Source: Methanosarcinales archaeon (GTDB lineage: Archaea; Halobacteriota; Methanosarcinia; Methanosarcinales; Methanocomedenaceae). From it: a stretch of 23,283 nt of DNA. Under the pieces are notes generated by a model. It was not told the DNA's origin, ran no database searches, and worked only from the letters and a program-made list of their open reading frames with translations. Position 1 is the first letter of the stretch, and each line of letters begins with the position of its first letter. The stretch lies in NCBI GenBank assembly GCA_030614485.1, contig JAUWTY010000001.1, positions 1 through 23,283 on the forward strand, given 5' to 3'. Position numbers and translations under genes: made by a program. Positions 15,297-22,077 of the stretch are shown piece after piece.

Positions 15297-16265
15297 TTAC
15301 TGTATATCGACGCCTATCCCCATGATATCTCTGGCACCATTGTAAACATCCTCTGCAATATGAGCACACCCTTTAGCACCAGACCATACTCCAAGACATT
15401 CCACACCCGTACCAACGTGTGACTTTATCCTGTCCCTGGCGTACTTGATGTCGCTGACTGAACCTGCTATGAAGATATTTGGGTCTTCTATGCCTTTTTC
15501 CTTTAGTAGCAGTTTCATGGCAACTATTTCCATTGCTGCAAACAGTGCTGCGGTATCTAAAGCAAGGGCTGCCGAAGGGTCGCCTGCAGAAAAGGCAGTC
15601 ATTAGAGCGTTTAAGTCCTGCACCCCTGCCATCTTTACTACTCCTGCACGGATGAAAGCATCATTGGCAGTATATTTTCCGTCATCCACATCCCTTATTC
15701 CTTCCAGGTCAATGGGGCCGTGATGTATTCCGGGCGCAAATATACATGCATCCAGCGCACCCAGCAGCCAGCCATGTGCCACTGCCAGTGTTACGGTGTT
15801 GGAACTGATATCTGACACTACCATGTTGTCGTGTCCTTTTTTGTGGGCATGGTACACGATACCTATCTTTTCAGGGCTTGCACCGTGGGAGAAAATGTTA
15901 AGCCTGCCATCAGCGGTGTTGCCCCGGTGAAGCCCGGGTATTACCACGGCAGGTATGCCTGAATTTTTTATGGTGTCATAGACCAGCGTGCCTCCGCCCA
16001 CATGAAGCCCGGCACCGTGCCTGGATTGAATGCCCCGGTCTGGTACTCGATCGATGGGTGTTATCTTGTCTATGCCGTCACCCATTGAATATGTGACTGC
16101 CATCATTTTTATGTCTGATGCGGATGCACCCAGACCCTGCAGTATGCTGTTTAGAAGTTCCTCCGGGCCCATACCGGCAGCCTGTTGTCTTGATAGTTTG
16201 AACTCACGTCCATCTGTTGATGCAAAACGCATGTGGGTGGTGCCGTGATCTATTCCGACGAACAT
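15297..16265 (-). CDS. Methanogenesis marker protein 12 (MMP12)
   Basis: A 322-residue protein of the ASKHA-like fold (actin/sugar kinase/hsp70) matching the family known as methanogenesis marker protein 12, found almost only in genomes encoding methyl-coenzyme M reductase. It begins MFVGIDHGTTHMRFAS, the phosphate-1 loop of the fold, and has HVGGGTLVYDTI, VIPGLHRGN, SDISSNTVTLAVAHGW and an IFIAGSVSD near the end. Its biochemical role has not been established to my knowledge. A TATA-like box (16,301-16,313) lies about 40 bases upstream. It is divergent from the MutS-family gene, and its first 28 codons have a degenerate copy at 17,515-17,598. Presence supports a methane-metabolising host. Confidence 0.88.
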   Translation of the reverse strand: MFVGIDHGTTHMRFASTDGREFKLSRQQAAGMGPEELLNSILQGLGASASDIKMMAVTYSMGDGIDKITPIDRVPDRGIQSRHGAGLHVGGGTLVYDTIKNSGIPAVVIPGLHRGNTADGRLNIFSHGASPEKIGIVYHAHKKGHDNMVVSDISSNTVTLAVAHGWLLGALDACIFAPGIHHGPIDLEGIRDVDDGKYTANDAFIRAGVVKMAGVQDLNALMTAFSAGDPSAALALDTAALFAAMEIVAMKLLLKEKGIEDPNIFIAGSVSDIKYARDRIKSHVGTGVECLGVWSGAKGCAHIAEDVYNGARDIMGIGVDIQ

Positions 16266-16300
16266 GTTAATCTGGAATGTTTCATGTGTATTAATATTGT

Positions 16301-16313
16301 CTATTTATACTGG
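16301..16313 (-). promoter_or_regulatory. TATA-like box of mmp12
   Basis: On the minus strand CCAGTATAAATAG lies about 40 bases before the mmp12 ATG. The duplicated region at 17,599-17,660 has the corresponding but altered sequence AGTGTAAATAG at about 17,634-17,644, showing that the promoter was included in the duplication. Confidence 0.5.
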
Positions 16314-16426
16314 TTTTCATGGATTGATGTTTTTCTGGCCTTATTTTCAACGAAAAAAGCAAAGATGGCATATATTAAAGGGGTTACGTTACTTAGTGCT
16401 GGATGGTTCTTATATTAAGTTTTCAT

Positions 16427-16537
16427 CTTAATCGTTATGCCATGCAGTTCTGCTGCGACTGGGACAAAGAATGGTCAATGCAACCCCCGTCGCCGGAGAC
16501 ATGAGATACCCCCCAGCTCTACTAAGGGGAGCTTCAT
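16427..16537 (+). mobile_element. ~111-bp structured insertion, copy 1 (IS200/IS605-derived, PATE-like)
   Basis: The element begins CTTAATCGTTATG and ends GGGGAGCTTCAT. It contains a left hairpin with stem GCAG/CTGC, a central GGTCAATGCAACC and a right CCCC...GGGG hairpin. A second copy at 16,950-17,059 is about 87 percent identical by hand count. TTCAT lies immediately to its left (16,422-16,426) and also at its right end. The paralogous locus at 17,750 has a single TTCAT and lacks the element, so this is an insertion. Hairpins near both ends and a fixed pentanucleotide suggest a non-autonomous relative of IS200/IS605 (PATE-like). It could instead be a TnpB 3' remnant: the plus frame reads LLRLGQRMVNATPVAGDMRY. 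It supplies the last codons of the small ORF it entered. Confidence 0.6.
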
Positions 16538-16760
16538 TTGTTAGGTCCAATTCAACAATTTCGAACAAAAATGGATGTAATGATATTGTAAAATTATGTT
16601 CTGCAAGATACATTTCTTCGATTTCTTTTTGGGTATATCCTGCTTTCATTAATTTTATCCGTTCTTTTGAAGTTTCTAACATCTCCTTTCTTACATCCTC
16701 TGACTTTTAAAAGTATTTTTCTTGCAGTTCCATCAAATCAGCCAATACACTTTTGAAATT
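16536..16760 (-). pseudogene. Small ORF of unknown family, copy 1 (stop-interrupted, 3' end replaced by insertion)
   Basis: Reading from 16,760 the frame gives NFKSVLADLMELQEKYF, an in-frame TAA (16,709-16,707), then from ATG 16,682 MLETSKERIKLMKAGYTQ and on to FEIVELDLTN. It would have coded about 75-80 residues before interruption. From ATG 16,682 a frame of 84 codons remains open to 16,428, but its last third is translation of the inserted element, not native protein. The second copy at 17,756-17,982 ends naturally at FKIIELEP. The TQKEIEEMYLAEHNF segment suggests a helix-turn region; no family is recognised. The start ATG has GGAG just upstream, so the 84-residue fusion may still be made. 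Confidence 0.5.
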
Positions 16761-16947
16761 TACAATAGGAGTAAGATGAATAGAGATTATATAATGATAC
16801 CGACAATTTATTTAAGTTTCAATAGTTTTTTTGTTTTTAATTGTTTATTATAGTTTATTTTAATATTTAGACGTTTATTATAATCTAAAAAACGTGACTA
16901 TCCAGCTATAAGCCATTAAATTTAATTTAACCCATGATTCACTTGTT
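16761..16947. other. AT-rich intergenic spacer
   Basis: No gene, repeat or RNA structure is evident. It is extremely AT-rich with several T and TA tracts (16,800-16,900). Homology with the second duplication unit ends near 16,760, and the second copy of the structured element follows at once. Confidence 0.5.
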
Positions 16948-16949
16948 AT

Positions 16950-17059
16950 CTTAATCGTTATGATATGCAGCTCTGCTGCGACTTGAACAAAGAATGGTCA
17001 ATGCAACCTCAGTTGCCGGAGTCATGAGATACCCCCAGCTCTGTTGGGGGGAGATTCAT
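16950..17059 (+). mobile_element. ~110-bp structured insertion, copy 2
   Basis: This is the second copy of the element at 16,427, in the same orientation and 523 bases away. Its right hairpin is perfect: CCCCCA (17,032-17,037), loop GCTCTGT, TGGGGG (17,045-17,050). The left hairpin is GCAG (16,967-16,970), loop CTCTG, CTGC (16,976-16,979). It ends in TTCAT like copy 1, but its left flank is GTTAT rather than TTCAT. That argues for a conserved right-end pentamer rather than a simple 5-base target duplication. The plus frame reads LLRLEQRMVNATSVAGVMRY, close to copy 1. Confidence 0.6.
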
Positions 17060-17103
17060 GAAAGATTCAAAATAACCCCCTACTCATCCAACTGCCCCAA
17101 TAA

Positions 17104-17518
17104 AGGATAAAACATATATCGGTTAACCCCTCTCAGATATCTTGAATGAGTGACATAAGAGACATCCCCGGCATCGGAGAAAAAACCGCCCGCCGCCTGG
17201 CTGAACATTTCACAAGCCAGGAAGATGCAATGAACACATTCATACAGCATAACGTGGCAGCCATTGCAGCAGTGCCCGGAATCGGTGAAAAGAACGCCGT
17301 TGTCCTGATGCAGGCATTTATTTTCAAGGATGAGAACATCTCACCAGATAGTTTCCTGAAAACACCCGAAGCGCAACGGGTATACCGCCGTCTACTGGAT
17401 ATCATAAAATCATATGCCAGCACAAAATATGCCAGGTACAAACTCAACATCTACTTCCCCATGCCCTAATCAAAAAAGATAAACTCGCCTCAGTAATGGA
17501 TGATGTAGCCGCATCCTG
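17104..17518 (+). pseudogene. Truncated duplicate of the 5' end and promoter of the MutS-family gene
   Basis: Positions 17,104-17,518 repeat 19,461-19,876 with about 9 amino-acid changes in the first 105 codons, including the TATA-like box and both helix-hairpin-helix motifs (IPGIGEKTA and VPGIGEKNA). A one-base deletion after the PMP codons creates a TAA (17,467-17,469), so the open product from ATG 17,146 is 107 residues. The homology ends at CCTG (17,515-17,518), where the sequence switches to mmp12. It has its promoter and may be transcribed. A 107-residue double helix-hairpin-helix peptide could in principle bind DNA, but decay beyond the stop suggests a remnant. Confidence 0.85.
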
Positions 17519-17598
17519 CCGTCTTGGCAATTTGAAAACACGGCATTTATGGATGCAAATCGTATGTGGGTAGTGCCATGGTCTATGCCGATAAACAT
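17515..17598 (-). pseudogene. Truncated duplicate of the 5' end of mmp12
   Basis: From ATG 17,598 on the minus strand the frame reads MFIGIDHGTTHIRFAS, matching the first 16 residues of MMP12 with two conservative changes, then shifts frame through a one-base deletion. Nucleotide similarity continues to CCTG at 17,515, where it joins the mutS fragment. The upstream 60 bases also match the mmp12 promoter region (16,266-16,326). This is the other half of the tandem-duplication junction. Confidence 0.85.
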
Positions 17599-17755
17599 AT
17601 TCATCTGGAATGTTTTATCGGTATTAACACTGACTATTTACACTGATTTTGAGGATTCCATTGTACATTGGTTCCAGTAATACCAGTATCTGGCCCCAGC
17701 ATAATAAAAAGCTTGGTCGTGAAGATCTTGCCAGTTCATGTAAGTTATGTTCATT

Positions 17756-17982
17756 TTATGGTTCAAGCTCGATTATTTTGAAAAACGTTGGATTTAATAT
17801 TATTTCAAAATTATGATTATCGATATAAATTTATTGGATATTTTTTTGATCATATCCTGCCTTTAATAATTTTATCCTTTCTTCTGAAGTTTCTAACATT
17901 GCTTTCCTTTTATCTCCCCGAACATTGAATGGTATTTTTGCAGGCACTTACCAAAATCATTCAACAAAGCTTTGATCTTCAT
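17756..17982 (-). pseudogene. Small ORF of unknown family, copy 2 (frameshift and nonsense)
   Basis: From ATG 17,982 one frame reads MKIKALLNDFGKCLQKY and from ATG 17,899 another reads MLETSEERIKLLKAGYDQ, then a TAA codon, then IYIDNHNFEIILNPTFFK to a natural stop after IELEP (17,758-17,756). Both parts match copy 1 (NFKSVLADLMELQEKY and MLETSKERIKLMKAGYTQ). The intact ancestor was probably one protein of about 75-80 residues. Here it is broken by a one-base frame change near 17,900 and a nonsense codon; copy 1 is broken by a different stop. Because the lesions differ, they arose after the duplication. Confidence 0.55.
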
Positions 17983-18194
17983 TGAAAATTAACCCCCACT
18001 CCCCAACCAACCAATCAATGAGATCTATAATTGAAGAGTAGTGATTTCTAAGACTTAACTCCTATTTCCCCCAATTAATTATCATAATGTATAGTATATA
18101 TATTTTCCGACTTTTTTGATAAAAAAATTTTATAGTTGAGTGTATATGTTAAAATAGATATTCTATTATTATTTATATTTCCGCTTTAATTTTC
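17983..18194. other. AT-rich spacer in the second duplication unit
   Basis: No gene is seen. It contains one copy of a TAACCCCCACTCCC word (17,990-18,003) that recurs at 22,112 and, with one change, at 17,073, followed by an AT-rich stretch with TATA-like words (about 18,090-18,110) that could be an old promoter for the rhodanese remnant. Confidence 0.45.
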
Positions 18195-18410
18195 ATGCCG
18201 GGTATAGTACATATTTCCATTGGATACCTCAAAAACCGTCTTTCTAAGCTGGAAGAGGAAAAGGATAAAAAGTGAGTGAGAGTGTGCCGTTCAGGTGGAC
18301 GCGCCCATACTGCAGCCCAGATATTGATGCAAGCAGGATTCAAACATATTTTGAATATGGAAGACGGAATGTTACGCTGTAAAAAGCTTGGATATCCCGT
18401 AGAAAGATAA
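18195..18410 (+). pseudogene. Rhodanese-domain remnant
   Basis: The plus frame from 18,195 reads MPGIVHISIGYLKNRLSK, an in-frame TGA, then VRVCRSGGRAHTAAQILMQA and ends NMEDGMLRCKKLGYPVER followed by TAA. This is the C-terminal half of a single-domain rhodanese: the active-site loop CRSGGRA carries the catalytic cysteine, and the domain normally ends with GG-LAWKKLGYPVE. The N-terminal half is missing and a nonsense codon splits the rest, so the gene is dead unless the second part is translated separately. It lies in the second duplication unit and has no counterpart in the first. Confidence 0.75.
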
Positions 18411-18520
18411 TTTCAGCTATTATTTTAACATACCTGCATACAAAAATATAAATAAAATCAATTATAAAACTTATACGCAACCCTTAGATTTTCGATTAAA
18501 AAACAATTTGAGTGATAGTA

Positions 18521-19339
18521 ATGATTCATGCAAAAATAGTTACGCTAATACTGTTATCTATGCTTTTAACAGGTTGTACGACGAACGGAGCAGACTTTGA
18601 TTCTGTAGTCAGGTCAATGCCAGAGATCCAGCAGGTAATAAAAGCACATCCCGATGCGAAAATAACGGTCACATACTGGACAAAAGAAGAAGTAGAGACG
18701 ATTTCGGATGAAATTGGACTACAGTGTGGTAAAAACATTACACCCCGGCCCCTGTATAGAGCAATAGTCAGCGATCGTGACGCGGAAGTAATAAACTGGA
18801 TCGATCCCGTCAATCGTGTAATAGTATGTTCACAATTAGTGCTTGTCCAAGAAACTGCTACTGCGACTCCGGAAGTAACTTCGGCCGGAACAGAAACGTA
18901 TACGGCAAGTCCAGTAGAAACTCCAACCACGACTGCAACTGCTACAACTACAGCAACGGCAACTCCAGTAGAAACTCCAACCACGACTGTAACTGCTACA
19001 ATAACAGCAACTGCAACGGAAATGGAAACAGAAACTGCGACCGCAACAGCAACCCCTACTGAAACGGCGACCGAAATTCAATATAATGTTATTGCAGTAG
19101 CAAGACAATTAGATTCAAGCACATTCGAAATCACCTATTATGGCGGTTCAGACCATGGAATGTTGGAATCATTAGAATATGAAGTCAACGGGATATCTGG
19201 TTCCAGTGCAGGAAAACCAACGGTTGGCCAGACTTTCACGGTCTATGATGCTGGAACACCAGATGGGAATGACCATATCATTGTAACCGCGATATTCGAG
19301 AATGGAGCAGAACAGGTCATTTTGGATAGATATATTTAA
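18521..19339 (+). CDS. Secreted lipoprotein with Thr-rich repeat linker
   Basis: A 272-residue exported protein of unknown function. Residues 1-19 are a lipoprotein signal with the lipobox LLTGC (C19). A first globular part (20 to about 110) holds YWTKEEVETISDE and two cysteines. Residues 111-190 form a Thr/Ala/Pro/Glu-rich linker built of TATATPVETPTTT-type repeats, a likely site of O-glycosylation. The C-terminal domain (about 191-272) reads as a beta-rich module ending VILDRYI. The ATG at 18,521 is chosen because GTGAT lies five bases upstream; an in-frame GTG nine bases earlier is the alternative. It sits alone between the rhodanese remnant and mutS. Linker length is probably variable between strains. 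Confidence 0.75.
   Translation: MIHAKIVTLILLSMLLTGCTTNGADFDSVVRSMPEIQQVIKAHPDAKITVTYWTKEEVETISDEIGLQCGKNITPRPLYRAIVSDRDAEVINWIDPVNRVIVCSQLVLVQETATATPEVTSAGTETYTASPVETPTTTATATTTATATPVETPTTTVTATITATATEMETETATATATPTETATEIQYNVIAVARQLDSSTFEITYYGGSDHGMLESLEYEVNGISGSSAGKPTVGQTFTVYDAGTPDGNDHIIVTAIFENGAEQVILDRYI
18911..19018 (+). repeat. 54-base tandem repeat in the lipoprotein linker
   Basis: A unit starting CCAGTAGAAACTCCAACC at 18,911 recurs at 18,965, exactly 54 bases (18 codons) later, with only a few changes. It is in frame and encodes the PVETPTTT block twice. The near identity at the nucleotide level indicates a recent duplication inside the gene. Confidence 0.8.
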
Positions 19340-19460
19340 TTGAAAAATATTACTATCCAACCTCTTTTTTTTTCGTGTTTGGAGGGATTGCCCCCCGTAG
19401 CTGAAAGAATGCATATATTCAAAACCAGGGTCAAACTCAAACGTTCGGCATCCTGTAATA

Positions 19461-19502
19461 AGGATAAAACATATATCGCTTAACCCCTCTCAGTTATCTT
19501 GA
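19461..19502 (+). promoter_or_regulatory. Promoter of the MutS-family gene (duplicated)
   Basis: An ACATATATC element (19,469-19,477) lies about 30 bases before the ATG and no ribosome binding site follows, so the message probably has a very short leader. The same sequence stands in front of the truncated copy at 17,104-17,145 with few changes. Confidence 0.5.
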
Positions 19503-21599
19503 ATGAGTGATATAAGAGATATCCCCGGCATCGGAGAAAAAACCGCCCTCCGCCTGGCTGAGCATTTCAAAAGCCAGGAAGCTGCAATGGACGCATTCAT
19601 GCAGCATAACGTGGCAGCCATTGCAGCAGTGCCCGGAATCGGTGAAAAAAACGCCGTTGCCCTGATGCAGGCATTTATTTTCAAGGATGAAAACATCTCA
19701 CCAGACAGTTTCCTGAAGACACCCGAAGCGCAACGGGTATACCGCCATCTCCTGGACATCATAAAATCATATACCAGCACAAAATATGCCAGGGACAAAC
19801 TCAACATCTACTTCCCCATGCCTTCATCCAAAAAAGATAAAATCGCCTCAGTAATGGATGATGTGGCCGCCGCCTGCCGGATGGTAGATAACATATTCGC
19901 CACTGACACAGGTTTCGACCAGCTCAAAGTCGAACTGGCAGGTGTAAAGCCTGTGAAAACAGTGAGTCTCCGCAAGGTCAGGGACAGGGTCATAGTAGCA
20001 GCCAGGCATGAAGAATACCAGCAGGCACAGGCAAAATTTGGCAATGCAATCGATGTACTCCTGGCAGAATCCCCCCGTGAACTTGCCGATGCTGCCGCCG
20101 CTTACCACCACGTAACAGCCTCAATGAGACTGGAAGGAGTGGACATACCTTATGATGCCGAAGTTGACTACGCCGACCTGCCAGACCTGGAAATGTGGCA
20201 GGTTGTGCCCGAAACAGAGATTGCCTTTTACTCACAAAACCTGAAAAGCATTACATCTGCCATTCAGGCATACAAACTTACCGAAAATACCGGGTCACAT
20301 GTCTTTGCAACCATCAAACCCGGCTATGTTACCCGCCTGGAATCGGCACTTGATGTTGTCGGTGACAATAACGATATCAGGACCGGGACTGACAAAGAGA
20401 TGGACAGGATTCGGTCTGCCCTTGACAGACTGGATGACACCATAAAGACCGCAGAGAATAGCGCAGACCTGCAGCTCAGAGAATTTCTTGAAAGCAGCAC
20501 CGTTACCCTCAGCGGCAAGGACCTAATGAATGCAGTTAGTGGTGATGTGAAAGACCTGCTTGACCGGGAAATATCGGGCCGGTACACCGAAATTGTAAAA
20601 GAAACAGTGCAGGTAATCATTGACGCACTAAACCTTGACCAAAAGGAATCACTCCTGCTTGATGACCTGTTCAGCCGTGACATTAATACCACTATTGAAG
20701 CTGACAGGGACGCGGTGGAAAAACTCAGGCTAATGCTCAGGGCCAGGCTGGCAAAACGCCGCATGGATATGCTAAAGGAGGCTGCACGTAAACTATCAGA
20801 CCTGAAAGATACAGCCCAGGCACTGGTATCAGGCGCCATGGAACTGGATATGTGGTTCGCCATCGGCCTCTTTGCCAGGGAGCGCAACCTTACAACACCC
20901 GAACTTACAGATGAGCCCGGTATACACATCAGGGCAGGCACAAACCTCTTCCTCGGAGGTGACATCCAGCCTGTGGACTATGCGCTGGGTGAGGTGTCAG
21001 GAAGTTCAGCAGAGGAGTACACTCCAGAGCGGGTGGCAGTACTCAGCGGTGTGAACTCAGGTGGCAAGACCACAACGCTGGACATGGTTGCCCAGGTGCT
21101 CATACTATCCCACATGGGATTCCCGGTACCGGGTGAGGAGGTGACAGTGGGGCCGGTGGATGAGTTGTACTATTTCGGTAAATCCAGAGGTACCATGGAT
21201 GCGGGTGCTTTTGAATCCACGATACGGGAATTTTCAGTGGTATCCGGCACAGGGAGGATGGCAGTACTGGTGGATGAACTGGAATCCATTACTGAACCCG
21301 GAGCATCGGCCAGGATAATCGGCGGCATCCTGGAATCCCTTGCTGAGAACCCTCATGCTGTGGGTATATTTGTGAGCCATCTGGCAGAGAGCATAATGGA
21401 GCATACATCAGCACCGGTACGGGTTGACGGCATCGAGGCACGGGGGCTGGACGATGACCTGAACCTGATAGTTGACCGCAATCCCAGGTACAATTATGCA
21501 GCAAAGAGCACGCCTGAACTGATAGTGGAAAGACTGGTGCGCAGGGCTGATGATGAGAAAAAGGATTTCTACCAGCGGCTGCTGGACAAATTTAAGTGA
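19503..21599 (+). CDS. MutS-family ATPase with N-terminal helix-hairpin-helix motifs
   Basis: A 698-residue archaeal MutS-related protein. The N terminus has two helix-hairpin-helix motifs (IPGIG at 7-11 and VPGIG at 43-47), which bind DNA without sequence preference. A helical, lever-like middle (about 110-480) has no recognisable mismatch-recognition domain. The C-terminal ATPase has Walker A GVNSGGKTTT (516-525, K522) and Walker B MAVLVDELES (D591, E592), then the conserved FVSHLAE histidine region. There is no Smr nuclease domain at the C terminus. It is thus closer to the MutS2-like archaeal class than to MutS1; a role in recombination or branched-DNA handling is inferred, not shown. No MutL is near. 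It is divergent from mmp12, and its 5' end is duplicated at 17,104. Confidence 0.9.
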   Translation: MSDIRDIPGIGEKTALRLAEHFKSQEAAMDAFMQHNVAAIAAVPGIGEKNAVALMQAFIFKDENISPDSFLKTPEAQRVYRHLLDIIKSYTSTKYARDKLNIYFPMPSSKKDKIASVMDDVAAACRMVDNIFATDTGFDQLKVELAGVKPVKTVSLRKVRDRVIVAARHEEYQQAQAKFGNAIDVLLAESPRELADAAAAYHHVTASMRLEGVDIPYDAEVDYADLPDLEMWQVVPETEIAFYSQNLKSITSAIQAYKLTENTGSHVFATIKPGYVTRLESALDVVGDNNDIRTGTDKEMDRIRSALDRLDDTIKTAENSADLQLREFLESSTVTLSGKDLMNAVSGDVKDLLDREISGRYTEIVKETVQVIIDALNLDQKESLLLDDLFSRDINTTIEADRDAVEKLRLMLRARLAKRRMDMLKEAARKLSDLKDTAQALVSGAMELDMWFAIGLFARERNLTTPELTDEPGIHIRAGTNLFLGGDIQPVDYALGEVSGSSAEEYTPERVAVLSGVNSGGKTTTLDMVAQVLILSHMGFPVPGEEVTVGPVDELYYFGKSRGTMDAGAFESTIREFSVVSGTGRMAVLVDELESITEPGASARIIGGILESLAENPHAVGIFVSHLAESIMEHTSAPVRVDGIEARGLDDDLNLIVDRNPRYNYAAKSTPELIVERLVRRADDEKKDFYQRLLDKFK

Positions 21600-21706
21600 T
21601 TGAAAAAATCAACCCCTTCATTTCCACTGGATTAATCATTATAATTTTACGGTATTTAAATAATATATATGGCTTAATTGGCACAGTTCCATAATCCAGT
21701 TATAGA

Positions 21707-21919
21707 CTAAATTAAACTTTCTTCGATGAAAAGGGCAAAAATGTTCGAAGGCACAAAGCGAACAATTTTAGATTTGTTCAGATTGTTTAGACCTTTTGCA
21801 ATAGATTGATAGATACTGGGATGATGTTTTTCTAAAGAGCAGAAGCTGTCGATGTTTATGTGTTTCGAACATTCACTTACGGATTTTTTTTCAGATTCGT
21901 GCCGAAAATGTACAGATTT
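21707..21919 (-). other. Open frame without a start codon, possible gene remnant
   Basis: After a TAA at 21,922-21,920 the minus strand stays open for 70 codons to TAG 21,709-21,707, reading through SIYQSIAKGLNNLNKSKIVR and ending FALFIEESLI. The composition is protein-like, but there is no ATG, GTG or TTG suitable as a start and no ribosome binding site, and the family is not recognised. It may be the tail of a decayed gene or chance. Confidence 0.25.
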
Positions 21920-22077
21920 TTAAAGGTTGTTGGGGAGTAAGGAAACAGTATTTGCATATTAATTAAGTTAGTTGTCGAAAAAAGATAAAATTACTAGATT
22001 ATGGGATCGTGCCATGTGACCGTGTCCCCGCAAATTGAGATTGAATAGATTTATATACTATTACTGCTTATTATCAT

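Noticed and set aside
16428..16682. The 84-residue minus-strand frame as a native gene
   Set aside because: Its last third is translated from the inserted structured element, and the paralogue ends naturally just before that point, so only the first ~49 residues are native.
16427..17059. CRISPR array from the repeated elements
   Set aside because: There are only two 111-base copies separated by more than 400 bases, without regular spacers or cas genes.
17133..17450. Minus-strand frames opposite both copies of the mutS 5' end (also 19,490-19,807)
   Set aside because: They are similar to each other only because the sense gene is duplicated; they are antisense to helix-hairpin-helix motifs.
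18526..18984. A minus-strand frame of Val/Ala repeats opposite the lipoprotein gene
   Set aside because: It is the complement of the Thr-rich repeat; low complexity and no ribosome binding site.
21723..21812. Short plus-strand ORF starting MKRAKMFEGTKRTILDLF
   Set aside because: Only 27 codons, no ribosome binding site, and opposite a longer open frame; not supportable as a gene.
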